A stretch of 64,000 nt of DNA from BOKV01 sp041397525. GTDB lineage: Bacteria; Pseudomonadota; Alphaproteobacteria; Rhizobiales; Rhizobiaceae. Under the pieces are notes generated by a model that searched no databases, was not told where the DNA came from, and saw only the letters and a list, made by a program, of their open reading frames with translations. Position 1 is the stretch's first letter, and every line of letters begins with the position of its first letter. Below, piece after piece: positions 1 through 8,774 of the stretch. The stretch is from the NCBI GenBank assembly GCA_041397525.1, contig JAWKWL010000005.1, forward strand, positions 331,903 through 395,902, in the 5' to 3' direction. A program made the position numbers and the translations under genes.

Positions 1-1694
1 CCTGAAAGGACGTAAGTGACCTTGCTGCCAAAGAACTGCGATCCGAGATAAGCCGATTTCGCTGGTGCGATATGGTCTTCCTTGGTCGCAAGGTTGTAGA
101 TCGGCACCTTGACTTCGGACAGGTCGAGCTTCTCACCGGCGATTTCCATCGTCCCCTTTGAAAGCCGGTTCTCCAGATAGCAATTGCGCAGATAGAAGGA
201 ATGGTTGGCTGCCGGCATCCGCGTCGAATCGGAATTCCAGTACAACAGGTCAAAGGGCAGGGGCTCCTTGCCCTTCATGTAGTTGTTGACGACATAGGGC
301 CAGATCAGGTCGCGCGAACGCAGCATGTTGAATGCGCCCGCCATGCTGGCACCTTCAAGATAACCCTTTGTCGCCATGGATTTTTCAACCCGCGATATCT
401 GTTCATCATCGACAAAGACCTTCAGGTCGCCCGCATGGGTGAAATCGACCTGTGTGGTGAAGAAGGTCGCCGTCGCGATACGGTCATCGCCCCAGCGCGC
501 CATCAGCGCCAGCGTCACCGCGAGCAGCGTTCCTCCAACACAATAACCGATAATGTCCACGCTGCGTTCGCCGGTCACCTCTTCCACGATGTCGATCGTG
601 TTGATGATGCCTTCGCGTGCATAATGCTCGAAACTCTTGCCGGCCTGCCTTTCATCGGGATTGATCCATGAAACCACGAACACCGTGTGCCCCTGGTCCA
701 CGCACCACTTGATGAAGCTCTTTTGCGGGTTCAGGTCGAGAATGTAGAACTTGTTGATCCATGGCGGCACGATCACCAGCGGCCGTTTCATCACGGTTTC
801 GGTGGATGCCTCATACTGGATGACTTGGCAGACCTCGTTCTGGGCAATCACCTTGCCGGGCGTGTTGGCAACATCCTTGCCGAAGGTGAAGGCCTTGTTG
901 TCTGCCTGGCGCAGTTTCAATTCGCCATCACCAGACTGGATATCCTCCGCAAGCATCTTCATGCCGCGCACCAGGTTCTCACCGCTTGTCGCCATGGTCT
1001 CGCGCAGCACTTCCGGATTGGTTGCCGGGAAATTGGTCGGCGAGAGCGAATTCACCAGTTGCTGCGTATAGAAAACCGCCTTGTGCTTGGTGTGCTCGTC
1101 AAGTCCTTCGGTCTTGTCCACAAGATCTGAAACCCAGCCCGACGTGATGAGGTAGGTCTGCTTGAGAAAGTCGAAAAACGGGTTTTCCTTCCATTCCGGG
1201 TCAACAAACCGCCGGTCACCGCGTTCGGGCGCGATCACATCCCTGGCTTCTTCGCCTGCCATGCGCTTGATGCTGGAATTCCACAGGTCCATGTAGCGCG
1301 AAAACAACTGCGTCTGCGCCTGCAAGGTTCGTTCAGGATCAGCCAGCCAATATTCGGACACCTTGCCGAGTGTATTGGTCACATCGCTGAGGCTGTCGGA
1401 AATGTCGTCCTTCCTGCGCCCTTCTTCGCGCGGACCAACCCAGGCTGCCGCCGCATGGCCAGCCTGTTCGATCATGCGGGCCATGTTTCGGGCAAATGCC
1501 TCCGGGTCCCGCATCATGTATTGCATATAGGGCGCCTGGTTTTGCTCGCCGGACTTTGGCCCTTTTTCTTCCTTTTGGGCATCCCCTGACCTGTTGCGGG
1601 GCGATTCCGCTGCCGCATTTCTTGATGCAAGCACAGATTCGTCCTTGTCTGTTGATGCCGGCGATTTTGACCCCGGTGACTTGTTTTTGGCCAT
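1..1694 (-). CDS. phaC: Class I poly(3-hydroxyalkanoate) synthase, C-terminus outside window
   Basis: Polymerises (R)-3-hydroxyacyl-CoA into polyhydroxyalkanoate storage granules in the cytoplasm. The reading frame runs without stops from ATG 1694 (SD GGAGG just upstream) to the left edge, giving about 564 residues. The first ~60 residues are a charged, low-complexity extension. The lipase-like box G-Y-C-V-G-G carries the catalytic cysteine (Cys385, codon 542-540). The catalytic aspartate lies in T-K-E-D-H-I (Asp540, codon 77-75). The window ends at V-L-S-G, immediately before the expected catalytic histidine, so only a short C-terminal piece is missing. Known family: class I PhaC of about 590-620 residues. 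The divergent neighbour begins about 230 bp away. Confidence 0.95.
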   Translation of the reverse strand, partial: MAKNKSPGSKSPASTDKDESVLASRNAAAESPRNRSGDAQKEEKGPKSGEQNQAPYMQYMMRDPEAFARNMARMIEQAGHAAAAWVGPREEGRRKDDISDSLSDVTNTLGKVSEYWLADPERTLQAQTQLFSRYMDLWNSSIKRMAGEEARDVIAPERGDRRFVDPEWKENPFFDFLKQTYLITSGWVSDLVDKTEGLDEHTKHKAVFYTQQLVNSLSPTNFPATNPEVLRETMATSGENLVRGMKMLAEDIQSGDGELKLRQADNKAFTFGKDVANTPGKVIAQNEVCQVIQYEASTETVMKRPLVIVPPWINKFYILDLNPQKSFIKWCVDQGHTVFVVSWINPDERQAGKSFEHYAREGIINTIDIVEEVTGERSVDIIGYCVGGTLLAVTLALMARWGDDRIATATFFTTQVDFTHAGDLKVFVDDEQISRVEKSMATKGYLEGASMAGAFNMLRSRDLIWPYVVNNYMKGKEPLPFDLLYWNSDSTRMPAANHSFYLRNCYLENRLSKGTMEIAGEKLDLSEVKVPIYNLATKEDHIAPAKSAYLGSQFFGSKVTYVLS

Positions 1695-1927
1695 GCTGTC
1701 CTCCTGCGCCCAGTATAACCGGATTTCAACCACATTCGCCATGTATCAATTCGATGAATATCCGGGCGCTTTGGGCAGTCTGTCGCCGGAAGGCCATGAC
1801 TTTCGTATGATCGCAAGGCATATTCGCGCTATGCATCTGGCTGCCCGATGTGCCACGGAATGAAACTGCAAATGTTGGACCCGAACGCAACACCCGTTTT
1901 CGCACCTCCCATGAAAGGCTGCCCGGT

Positions 1928-2440
1928 TTGAGAAAGGCGCTTGCCAGGACTGTCGCCCTTGCGATGTCGCTCGTTGTTGCGAGCGGCTGTGTCGGCTCTA
2001 CATTGTCGCAAATGCGCGGTGTTGGTGCTGCCCCGAAGCGCCAGGCATCAGCGCCGGTGCAGGTGGCAAGGGATGTGGCACCTGAGGCTCCGGCTGCCCT
2101 TGGTCGCACACAAAGTGTCGCCGCCGAATCCGGCCTGTCGCTCAATGTTGCCGGTGCTGCCCCACCACAGAATGTTGCTGCCACCAATGTGCCGCCACAG
2201 CCGGACATGGGTGCGACCCGCGAGGCAGCCGTCAGCGGTATCAGGGCCAAGGCGGAAAACTCACCCGATACGCCGCCCAACGTGTTTGATGTCAAGCGCC
2301 CGCAAGTTGGCCAGATGACGGCGGCAGAACAGGCGCAATTCAAGGCGGAGTTGGAAGCGGCAGGCGCAGCCAATGGTACTCCGCCCGAAACCGCGAATGC
2401 CGAAGTGGATCCCGTAAACTGGCTGAAAAAGAAGAATTGA
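1928..2440 (+). CDS. Putative lipoprotein, function unknown
   Basis: Unrecognised protein of 170 residues, rich in Ala and Pro. Starting at TTG 1928 (AAAGG eight bases upstream) gives a short lipoprotein signal: basic start R-K, hydrophobic core, then lipobox V-A-S-G-C with the cysteine at residue 21. The in-frame ATG at 1850 would add 26 residues before the signal and has no convincing SD, so the TTG is preferred. After the signal the sequence is low complexity until a more ordered end (Q-M-T-A-A-E-Q-A-Q-F). An antisense frame at 1726-2373 is also open, but it lacks any recognisable signal. Membrane anchoring is inferred from the lipobox only. Confidence 0.6.
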   Translation: MRKALARTVALAMSLVVASGCVGSTLSQMRGVGAAPKRQASAPVQVARDVAPEAPAALGRTQSVAAESGLSLNVAGAAPPQNVAATNVPPQPDMGATREAAVSGIRAKAENSPDTPPNVFDVKRPQVGQMTAAEQAQFKAELEAAGAANGTPPETANAEVDPVNWLKKKN

Positions 2441-2581
2441 GTTCTGGCATGTGCCAGGCGCGGTCTTTGGCCGCTATCGCAAAGAAGTTTTGAGTTTCAG
2501 CCGCTCTTGCCGTATTGACCGCACCAGCCACGGCATGGAACCAGCCTTGCCGATTTAATGGAACCAGAACCGGATTTCACC

Positions 2582-3799
2582 ATGCAGGAATTTCACAAGA
2601 TCCGCCGCCTTCCGCCATATGTTTTCGAGCAGGTCAACCGGCTCAAGGCCTCGGCCCGCGCATCAGGCGCTGATATCATTGATCTGGGCATGGGCAATCC
2701 GGACCTGCCGACACCCCAGGCGATCATCGACAAGATGACCGAGGCAGCACAAGACCCGCGCGCGCATCGCTATTCGGCGTCCAAGGGAATTTCCGGACTG
2801 CGCAAGGCACAGGCGGCCTATTACGGCCGCCGCTTTGGCGTCAAGCTCAATCCCGAAACCCAGATCGTGGCCACACTCGGTTCGAAGGAAGGCTTTGCCA
2901 ACATGGCGCAGGCAATCACCGCGCCCGGGGACGTGGTACTGGTGCCGAACCCGACCTATCCGATCCACTCCTTTGGTTTCATAATGTCGGGAGCAGTAGT
3001 GCGCTCCATTTCGGCGGAACCTGATGAGACCTTCTTTCCAGCCCTTGAGCGCGCCGTCCGCCATTCCATTCCCTCGCCAACTGCGCTGATCCTCAATTAT
3101 CCCTCAAATCCGACGGCGCGCCTTGCCTCGCTCGATTTCTATCGCGACGTGGTGGCCTTCGCGCGCAAGCACGACATCATCATCCTGTCTGATCTTGCCT
3201 ATTCGGAAATCTATTTCGATGGTTCTCCGCCGCCCTCGATCCTTCAAGTGCCTGGCGCGATGGAAATCGCCGTGGAATTCACCTCGATGTCCAAGACCTA
3301 TTCCATGCCCGGCTGGCGCATCGGATTTGCCGTCGGCAATGACCGGCTGGTTGGCGCGTTGACCCGGGTCAAGTCCTATCTCGACTACGGTGCCTTTACG
3401 CCGATCCAGGTGGCTGCAGCCTTTGCCATCAACACCCAGGACCATGAGATCGAACGCGCCCGCAAAGTATATGCCCAGCGCCGCGACGTGATGGTCGAGA
3501 CTTTTGCCCGCGCTGGCTGGGACGTGCCGCCGCCACCGGCCACCATGTTTGCCTGGGCGCCGATCCCGGAAAAATTCCGCCATCTGGGCAGTCTCGAATT
3601 CTCAAAGCTGCTGGTGGAAAAGGCTTCGGTCGCAGTGTCACCCGGCGTCGGTTTCGGCGAATTCGGCGACGACCATGTCCGTATCGCGCTCGTCGAAAAC
3701 GAGCACCGTATCCGCCAGGCTGCGCGCAACATCAAGAAGTTCCTCGGTTCAGCCGACGAAACACTCCACAATGTGATTTCGCTCGACGCCAGGCGGTGA
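2582..3799 (+). CDS. PLP-dependent class I/II aminotransferase (AlaC / LL-DAP aminotransferase-like)
   Basis: Fold-type I pyridoxal-phosphate aminotransferase of 405 residues. The Schiff-base lysine is Lys238 in S-M-S-K-T-Y-S-M-P-G-W-R. Family features include the N-P-T-Y-P loop, the N-Y-P-S-N-P-T turn and S-D-L-A-Y-S-E for cofactor contact. Alphaproteobacterial members are usually annotated as LL-diaminopimelate aminotransferase or as the glutamate-pyruvate transaminase AlaC; the substrate cannot be told from sequence alone. An upstream in-frame ATG at 2558 would add eight residues; the start at 2582 (M-Q-E-F-H-K-I) fits the family better. It sits 65 bp before hom, which agrees with a role in amino-acid synthesis. 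Confidence 0.88.
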   Translation: MQEFHKIRRLPPYVFEQVNRLKASARASGADIIDLGMGNPDLPTPQAIIDKMTEAAQDPRAHRYSASKGISGLRKAQAAYYGRRFGVKLNPETQIVATLGSKEGFANMAQAITAPGDVVLVPNPTYPIHSFGFIMSGAVVRSISAEPDETFFPALERAVRHSIPSPTALILNYPSNPTARLASLDFYRDVVAFARKHDIIILSDLAYSEIYFDGSPPPSILQVPGAMEIAVEFTSMSKTYSMPGWRIGFAVGNDRLVGALTRVKSYLDYGAFTPIQVAAAFAINTQDHEIERARKVYAQRRDVMVETFARAGWDVPPPPATMFAWAPIPEKFRHLGSLEFSKLLVEKASVAVSPGVGFGEFGDDHVRIALVENEHRIRQAARNIKKFLGSADETLHNVISLDARR

Positions 3800-3864
3800 G
3801 GGGGCGTTGACCCATCTCCCTGCACACCCTATTGAAGCGACATCCGATTTCCCGGGAGAGTTTC

Positions 3865-5178
3865 ATGTCGCAACCGCTTCGCATTGGTATCGCCGGTCTT
3901 GGCACCGTCGGTTCTTCCCTCATTCGTGCACTGCGCTCGAAGCGCGACTTCCTGGCAGACCGCTGCGGCCGGCCGATTGATATTGTCGCGGTCAGCGCCC
4001 GCAATCGCAGCCGCGACCGCGGCTTCGATCTCGCCGGCCTTGAATGGTTTGATGATCCGGTAGCCCTGGCAGGCAGCGCCAATATTGATGTCTTTGTCGA
4101 ATTGATGGGTGGCGACAGCGGTCCTGCACTCGACAGCGTACGTGCGGCAATAGCCGCCGGCAAGCATGTTGTCACCGCCAACAAGGCGCTTCTGGCCCGC
4201 CATGGCACCGAGCTTGCCCGCAAGGCGGAGGACAAGGGCCTGTTGTTAAATTTCGAGGCGGCTGTTGCCGGTGGCATTCCGGTGATCAAGGCGATGCGCG
4301 AAACGTTGACCGCGAACCAGATCACCCGCGTTTTCGGCATTCTCAACGGCACCTGCAACTACATGCTGACCCGCATGGAGCGCGAGGGCCTTTCCTATGA
4401 TGCATGCCTCGCCGATGCGCAACGTCTTGGCTATGCCGAAGCCGATCCGACCTTCGATGTCGAGGGCTTCGACACTGCCCACAAGCTGGCGATCCTGACC
4501 TCCATCGCCTTCGGCACCAAGATGTCGGTCGACGATATTTATGTAGAAGGAATTTCCAACATCGCACCTGCCGACATCCAGGCGGCAGCGGACCTTAGTT
4601 ATCGCATAAAGCTGCTCGGCGTTGCACAGAAGACGGAAAGCGGCATCGAGCAGCGCGTGCATCCGACCATGGTCCCGCTTGATGCGCCGATAGCCCAGAT
4701 CCACGGCGTGACGAATGCGGTAGCGATTGATGGCGACATTGTCGGCCAACTGGTGCTTTCGGGCCCGGGAGCCGGTGGCGACGCCACTGCATCTGCTGTC
4801 GCTGGCGACATTGCCGACATCGCCAAGTCACGCCCTGGCCACCAGCACGCGCCAGCCTTCGGCGTACCTGCCCGCCACCTGCTGCCCTACAAGCAGGCAA
4901 GGATGCGCGCCCATGAGGGCGGCTACTACATTCGTCTTGATGTGCATGACCGCGCAGGCGTTTTCGCCTCGCTCGCAAGGCGCATGGCAGAAGAAGACAT
5001 TTCGCTGGAATCGATTGTCCAGCACCGCTCGAAATCCGGTGCGGAAAAGAGTGACACCCAGACCGTAATCCTTGTCACGCACAAGACAACCGAATCGGCT
5101 GTACGGAGCGCGTTGAAAAAGATCGAGGGCGACAAGCACCTGGTTTCGCGCGCACAAATGATCCGCATCGAAAAGTGA
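3865..5178 (+). CDS. hom: Homoserine dehydrogenase
   Basis: NAD(P)-dependent reduction of L-aspartate semialdehyde to L-homoserine, the branch to threonine and methionine. 437 residues: N-terminal Rossmann motif G-I-A-G-L-G-T-V-G, a catalytic domain with the G-I-L-N-G-T-C-N-Y signature, and a C-terminal ACT domain (about residues 355-437) that normally binds an amino-acid effector. The start at 3865 is chosen because GGGAGAG lies just upstream; the open frame extends a further 33 bp to 3832, without family similarity. It follows the aminotransferase and precedes glpX, an order common in Hyphomicrobiales. Confidence 0.95.
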   Translation: MSQPLRIGIAGLGTVGSSLIRALRSKRDFLADRCGRPIDIVAVSARNRSRDRGFDLAGLEWFDDPVALAGSANIDVFVELMGGDSGPALDSVRAAIAAGKHVVTANKALLARHGTELARKAEDKGLLLNFEAAVAGGIPVIKAMRETLTANQITRVFGILNGTCNYMLTRMEREGLSYDACLADAQRLGYAEADPTFDVEGFDTAHKLAILTSIAFGTKMSVDDIYVEGISNIAPADIQAAADLSYRIKLLGVAQKTESGIEQRVHPTMVPLDAPIAQIHGVTNAVAIDGDIVGQLVLSGPGAGGDATASAVAGDIADIAKSRPGHQHAPAFGVPARHLLPYKQARMRAHEGGYYIRLDVHDRAGVFASLARRMAEEDISLESIVQHRSKSGAEKSDTQTVILVTHKTTESAVRSALKKIEGDKHLVSRAQMIRIEK

Positions 5179-5289
5179 CGGGAGCGACACCGGTTTGAAT
5201 TCAATCGATTTTGTCCGTTTCCGATGGGTATGCGGCATTGCAATTGCGAAGTGTTTCGCCGATAGCCTTCGGTAAAAATCCGGAGATGA

Positions 5290-6279
5290 ATGATGAATGC
5301 CCGACCCGCTTCCCCCAGCATCCTTGATCGCATCCTGACGATAGAACTGACCCGCGTCACCGAACGCGCCGCGGTAGCGGCCGCTCGATTGCGCGGCCAT
5401 GGCGACGAGAAGGCGGCAGACCAGGCAGCAGTCGACGCGATGCGCACCGAACTCAACAAGCTGCCCATCGAAGGTCGCGTGGTGATTGGTGAGGGCGAGC
5501 GGGACGAGGCACCAATGCTGTTTATTGGTGAGGAAGTCGGCACCCGCAACGGGCCGTCGGTCGATATTGCCCTTGACCCGCTCGAAGGCACCACGATTTG
5601 CGCCAAGAACCTGCCGAATTCACTGGCGGTGATAGCGCTCGCCGAGCGCGGCAAGATGCTTTATGCCCCGGACGTATACATGGAGAAGATCGCGATAGGC
5701 CCCGGCTATCCCGAAGGAACGATCGATCTCACACTGTCACCAGCTGAAAATCTCGACCGGCTGGCGAAGGCTCGCGGTGTCAATGTCTCGGACCTGACAG
5801 CATGCATCATGGATCGCCCGCGTCATGCCCGGCTAATCGAGGAAGTTCGCGCCACGGGCGCCGCCATCCGCCTGATCGGTGACGGCGATGTGGCAGGTGT
5901 GATCCACACAACTGATCCGCAGCAGACCGGCATCGACATTTATCTCGGCATCGGAGGTGCGCCCGAAGGCGTGCTGGCAGCAGCAGCGCTTCGCTGCACC
6001 GGCGGCCAGATGCAGGGACGTTTGCTGCTCGATACCCCGGAAAAGGTGGCGCGTGCCCGCAAGATGGGAGTTGAAGATCCCAACAGGATATATTCCATGG
6101 GTGAAATGGCCTCTGGAGACGTGATCTTCGCGGCAACCGGTGTAACCGATGGCAACATGCTTTCGGGGGTTCGCTTCGCTTCCGATTCAATCACCACACA
6201 TACCGTCGTCATGCGCTCCTCATCGCGTACCATCCGCGAAATCAAGGCCGTCCACAAGGACATGGAAAAATTCGCCTGA
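5290..6279 (+). CDS. glpX: Class II fructose-1,6-bisphosphatase
   Basis: Hydrolyses fructose 1,6-bisphosphate to fructose 6-phosphate in gluconeogenesis. 329 residues, normal for GlpX. Metal- and substrate-binding signatures are visible: G-E-G-E-R-D-E-A-P-M, D-P-L-E-G-T-T and G-I-G-G-A-P-E-G. The start is one of two adjacent ATG codons at 5290 and 5293; CGGAGA lies just before them. It lies between hom and recJ on the same strand, with 111 bp upstream and 62 bp downstream, and may be co-transcribed with them. Confidence 0.95.
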   Translation: MMNARPASPSILDRILTIELTRVTERAAVAAARLRGHGDEKAADQAAVDAMRTELNKLPIEGRVVIGEGERDEAPMLFIGEEVGTRNGPSVDIALDPLEGTTICAKNLPNSLAVIALAERGKMLYAPDVYMEKIAIGPGYPEGTIDLTLSPAENLDRLAKARGVNVSDLTACIMDRPRHARLIEEVRATGAAIRLIGDGDVAGVIHTTDPQQTGIDIYLGIGGAPEGVLAAAALRCTGGQMQGRLLLDTPEKVARARKMGVEDPNRIYSMGEMASGDVIFAATGVTDGNMLSGVRFASDSITTHTVVMRSSSRTIREIKAVHKDMEKFA

Positions 6280-6341
6280 TCCAGCTTTGCCGGTACTGGT
6301 TTGCCTTTGCCTGCGCTCGGCTGAGGTTATAGGGTCGCGCC

Positions 6342-8135
6342 ATGCGTGATGATCCTCGGGACAAGCCGTTTCTTGGCGTGGACAGTTCAGCTTCCGCCCA
6401 GCGCTGGGTCGAGCGCCTCGATGCACGTGGACGCAATGCCGCGCTGACCATAGCCCAGACCACAGCCATTCCCGAACTTGTTGCCCGTGTTCTTGCAGGA
6501 CGTGATGTTTCGCCCGAGGAGGCAGAACAATTTCTCGATCCCACTATCCGGGACCTGATGCCAGATCCCTCTGTACTCACGGATATGGACCGCCTTGCCG
6601 AACGTCTCGCTTCCGCGGTGAGGCAGCGCCAGCGTGTCGCGATCTTCGGCGATTATGATGTCGATGGCGCTGCATCCTCTGCGTTGCTTTCCCGGTTTCT
6701 GACAGCATTTGACGTTCCGCATGAAATCTACATTCCCGATCGCATTTTCGAGGGATACGGTCCCAATCCCGACGCGATCCGCGAACTCGCCAGTCGAGGC
6801 GCCGAACTGCTGGTCACCGTGGATTGTGGTGCGACAAGTTTGGAGGCGCTCGGGGTGGCAAGGGATATCGGTCTCGATACGCTGGTGCTTGACCATCATC
6901 TGATGGATGCGCAAGGCCCGCCTGCGCTCGCGCTCGTCAACCCGAACCGCCATGATGATCTCTCAGGCCTGGGGCATCTGTGTGCAGCCGGCGTTGTCTT
7001 TATGGCGCTGGTCGCTACAGCCAGACTGCTTCGCCAGTCAGGCACCAGGGCGCCGGACCTGCTCAACTGGCTCGACATCGTGGCCCTCGCCACCGTTTGC
7101 GACGTGGTGCCGCTGAAGGGGCTCAACCGCGCTTTTGTCGTCAAGGGCATTGCAGCCATGCGCAATCGCGGCAATGCCGGGCTCTCTGCGCTTGCCGATA
7201 TCGCCCGCCTCGATGGCCCGGTGCGGCCCTGGCATCTGGGCTTCATGCTCGGCCCGCGCATCAATGCAGGCGGGCGCATTGGTGATGCTGCGCTGGGTTC
7301 CAGATTGTTGACCTGCGACGATCCGCGAGAGGCGGCAGAAATTGCCGAACAACTCGACCAGCTCAATACCGCCCGCCAGAGTGAGGAAGCGCGAATGCTG
7401 GAAGAGGCAATTGCCGAGGCGGAAGCCGAAACAGCCAATGGCGATGGCCCTGCCGTGCTGGTCGTCGAAAATTCCAGTTGGAGCCCGGGAATTGTCGGTC
7501 TGATCGCATCGCGGCTAAAGGAGCGTTATCGCCGCCCGGCATTTGCCATCGCCTTTGACGGGATGGGCAAGGGAGCCGGTTCCGGCCGTTCTGTCAGCGG
7601 TGTCGACATGGGCGCAGCCATCCGCAAGGCGGTAACACAAGGTATCTTGGTCAAGGGCGGTGGACATGCCATGGCGGCTGGTCTCACCGTGCAGCGCGAA
7701 CGGCTGTCGGCATTGCGTGCTTTTCTCGAAGAAGAACTGGGTCAAGCCGTAGCCTCGGCTCGTGACAGCCATGTGCTGAAGATTGACGGCGCGTTGACGG
7801 CAAGAAGCGCCACACTCGATCTGCATGACCTTTTGGAACGCGCCGGGCCTTACGGGCAGGGCCATCCATCTCCGGTTTTTGCGTTCCCTTCGCATGCAAT
7901 TCGCAATGCACGCATCGTCGGACGCGACCATGTGTCGGTCACCCTTGCTTCAGGTGACGGCGCAACGCTCCAGGCCATCGCCTTTCGGTCGGCGGAGACT
8001 GACATGGGGCAGTTGCTGCTGAACTCGGCAGCACCGGTTCATGTGGCCGGCACACTCGCCGCTGATCTGTGGCGTGGCTCGAGGAAGATCCAACTGCGGA
8101 TATCGGATGCGGCGCGAATTCCCTCATTTGTCTAG
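6342..8135 (+). CDS. recJ: Single-stranded-DNA-specific exonuclease RecJ
   Basis: 5'-3' single-strand DNA exonuclease of the DHH phosphoesterase family, used in recombination and mismatch or base-excision repair. 597 residues. Motif I is D-Y-D-V-D-G (Asp104, Asp106, Asp108) and motif III is D-H-H (184-186); G-G-G-H-A-M-A-A-G marks the DHHA1 domain, and a C-terminal OB-like region follows. All metal ligands appear intact. Start ATG 6342. It ends the co-directional aminotransferase-hom-glpX-recJ run. Confidence 0.95.
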   Translation: MRDDPRDKPFLGVDSSASAQRWVERLDARGRNAALTIAQTTAIPELVARVLAGRDVSPEEAEQFLDPTIRDLMPDPSVLTDMDRLAERLASAVRQRQRVAIFGDYDVDGAASSALLSRFLTAFDVPHEIYIPDRIFEGYGPNPDAIRELASRGAELLVTVDCGATSLEALGVARDIGLDTLVLDHHLMDAQGPPALALVNPNRHDDLSGLGHLCAAGVVFMALVATARLLRQSGTRAPDLLNWLDIVALATVCDVVPLKGLNRAFVVKGIAAMRNRGNAGLSALADIARLDGPVRPWHLGFMLGPRINAGGRIGDAALGSRLLTCDDPREAAEIAEQLDQLNTARQSEEARMLEEAIAEAEAETANGDGPAVLVVENSSWSPGIVGLIASRLKERYRRPAFAIAFDGMGKGAGSGRSVSGVDMGAAIRKAVTQGILVKGGGHAMAAGLTVQRERLSALRAFLEEELGQAVASARDSHVLKIDGALTARSATLDLHDLLERAGPYGQGHPSPVFAFPSHAIRNARIVGRDHVSVTLASGDGATLQAIAFRSAETDMGQLLLNSAAPVHVAGTLAADLWRGSRKIQLRISDAARIPSFV

Positions 8136-8152
8136 GGTCCCGACTCATTAAT

Positions 8153-8176
8153 CCGATCGTCCTTTGATCGGGTTGA
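8153..8176 (+). terminator. Weak terminator-like hairpin after recJ
   Basis: CCGATC (8153-8158) pairs with GATCGG (8166-8171), followed by TTGATTT. The stem is only six base pairs and the T-run is interrupted, so this is a tentative end for the recJ transcript. Confidence 0.3.
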
Positions 8177-8529
8177 TTTGCCCGGTTACTTTGTCGCAAG
8201 TCCTTGAAAGGCTACAGCCTTCCGGCGAACTTGCTCCTCGTACCCGAAAGAATCCCCTCCGACCATTGCAGCCGAATTAATGGGTCCTGACCCTGGAGGT
8301 GTTTGCTCATCAGCTCTGCGATTTGCGCAGCACCGGTTCGTCATGTGATCGCTGGAACGGTGAGACAGGAAGTGGGTCAAGTGCACACCCCGGGGCGGGG
8401 GCGCGGAAGAGTGGCCCTCGCTCTGGCAATTGATTGAAACCAGACCACTTCCTGTTGTCGTGACTATAGAAGCAACAACCTAATGATTGGTTTACAACTG
8501 AAGATTGCAGTGAGGTGTTTTGGAAAAAG
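8176..8529. other. Intergenic region with a long-spaced inverted repeat; no gene seen
   Basis: No convincing coding frame on either strand; a 66-codon minus frame at 8186-8386 has no family resemblance or SD. The region contains an 11-bp inverted repeat, ACAGGAAGTGG at 8365-8375 and CCACTTCCTGT at 8445-8455, enclosing a G/C-rich segment. The arms could close a structured RNA or mark a decayed element. It lies beside tRNA-Glu, but no duplicated tRNA end was seen. Confidence 0.4.
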
Positions 8530-8605
8530 TGGTACGCCCTACGGGACTCGAACCCGTGTTACCGCCGTGAAAGGGCGGTGTCCTGGACCGCTAGACGAAG
8601 GGCGC
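8530..8605 (-). tRNA. tRNA-Glu (anticodon TTC)
   Basis: Read on the minus strand, GCGCCCT (from 8605) pairs with AGGGCGT to make the seven-pair acceptor stem with a terminal G-U. The anticodon stem CCGCC/GGCGG encloses loop CTTTCAC with anticodon TTC. The T-arm GGGTTCGAGTCCC is canonical, the discriminator is A, and CCA is encoded (ending at 8530). Length 76 nt including CCA. Confidence 0.97.
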
Positions 8606-8774
8606 CCAATATGGCCAGAAACTGGCCGGAGCAATCGCGTTCGTGAAACAGTGTTTCCCGAAGCGGTGGCTGGCTTATAGATGCGATCACCTTGCGCATC
8701 AACCGTAAAATGAAGGGTTGATGAAACTTTTTCGAGGCTTGTCGGCTTCCCGGCAAAAGGCGCCGTCACCAGGG

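Noticed and set aside
1726..2373. 215-codon open frame antisense to the lipoprotein gene
   Set aside because: It overlaps the plus-strand frame, which has a credible lipoprotein signal and SD; the antisense frame shows no family feature and is likely a product of high GC.
8186..8386. 66-codon minus frame in the gap after recJ
   Set aside because: No SD, no recognisable domain, and no transposase motif.
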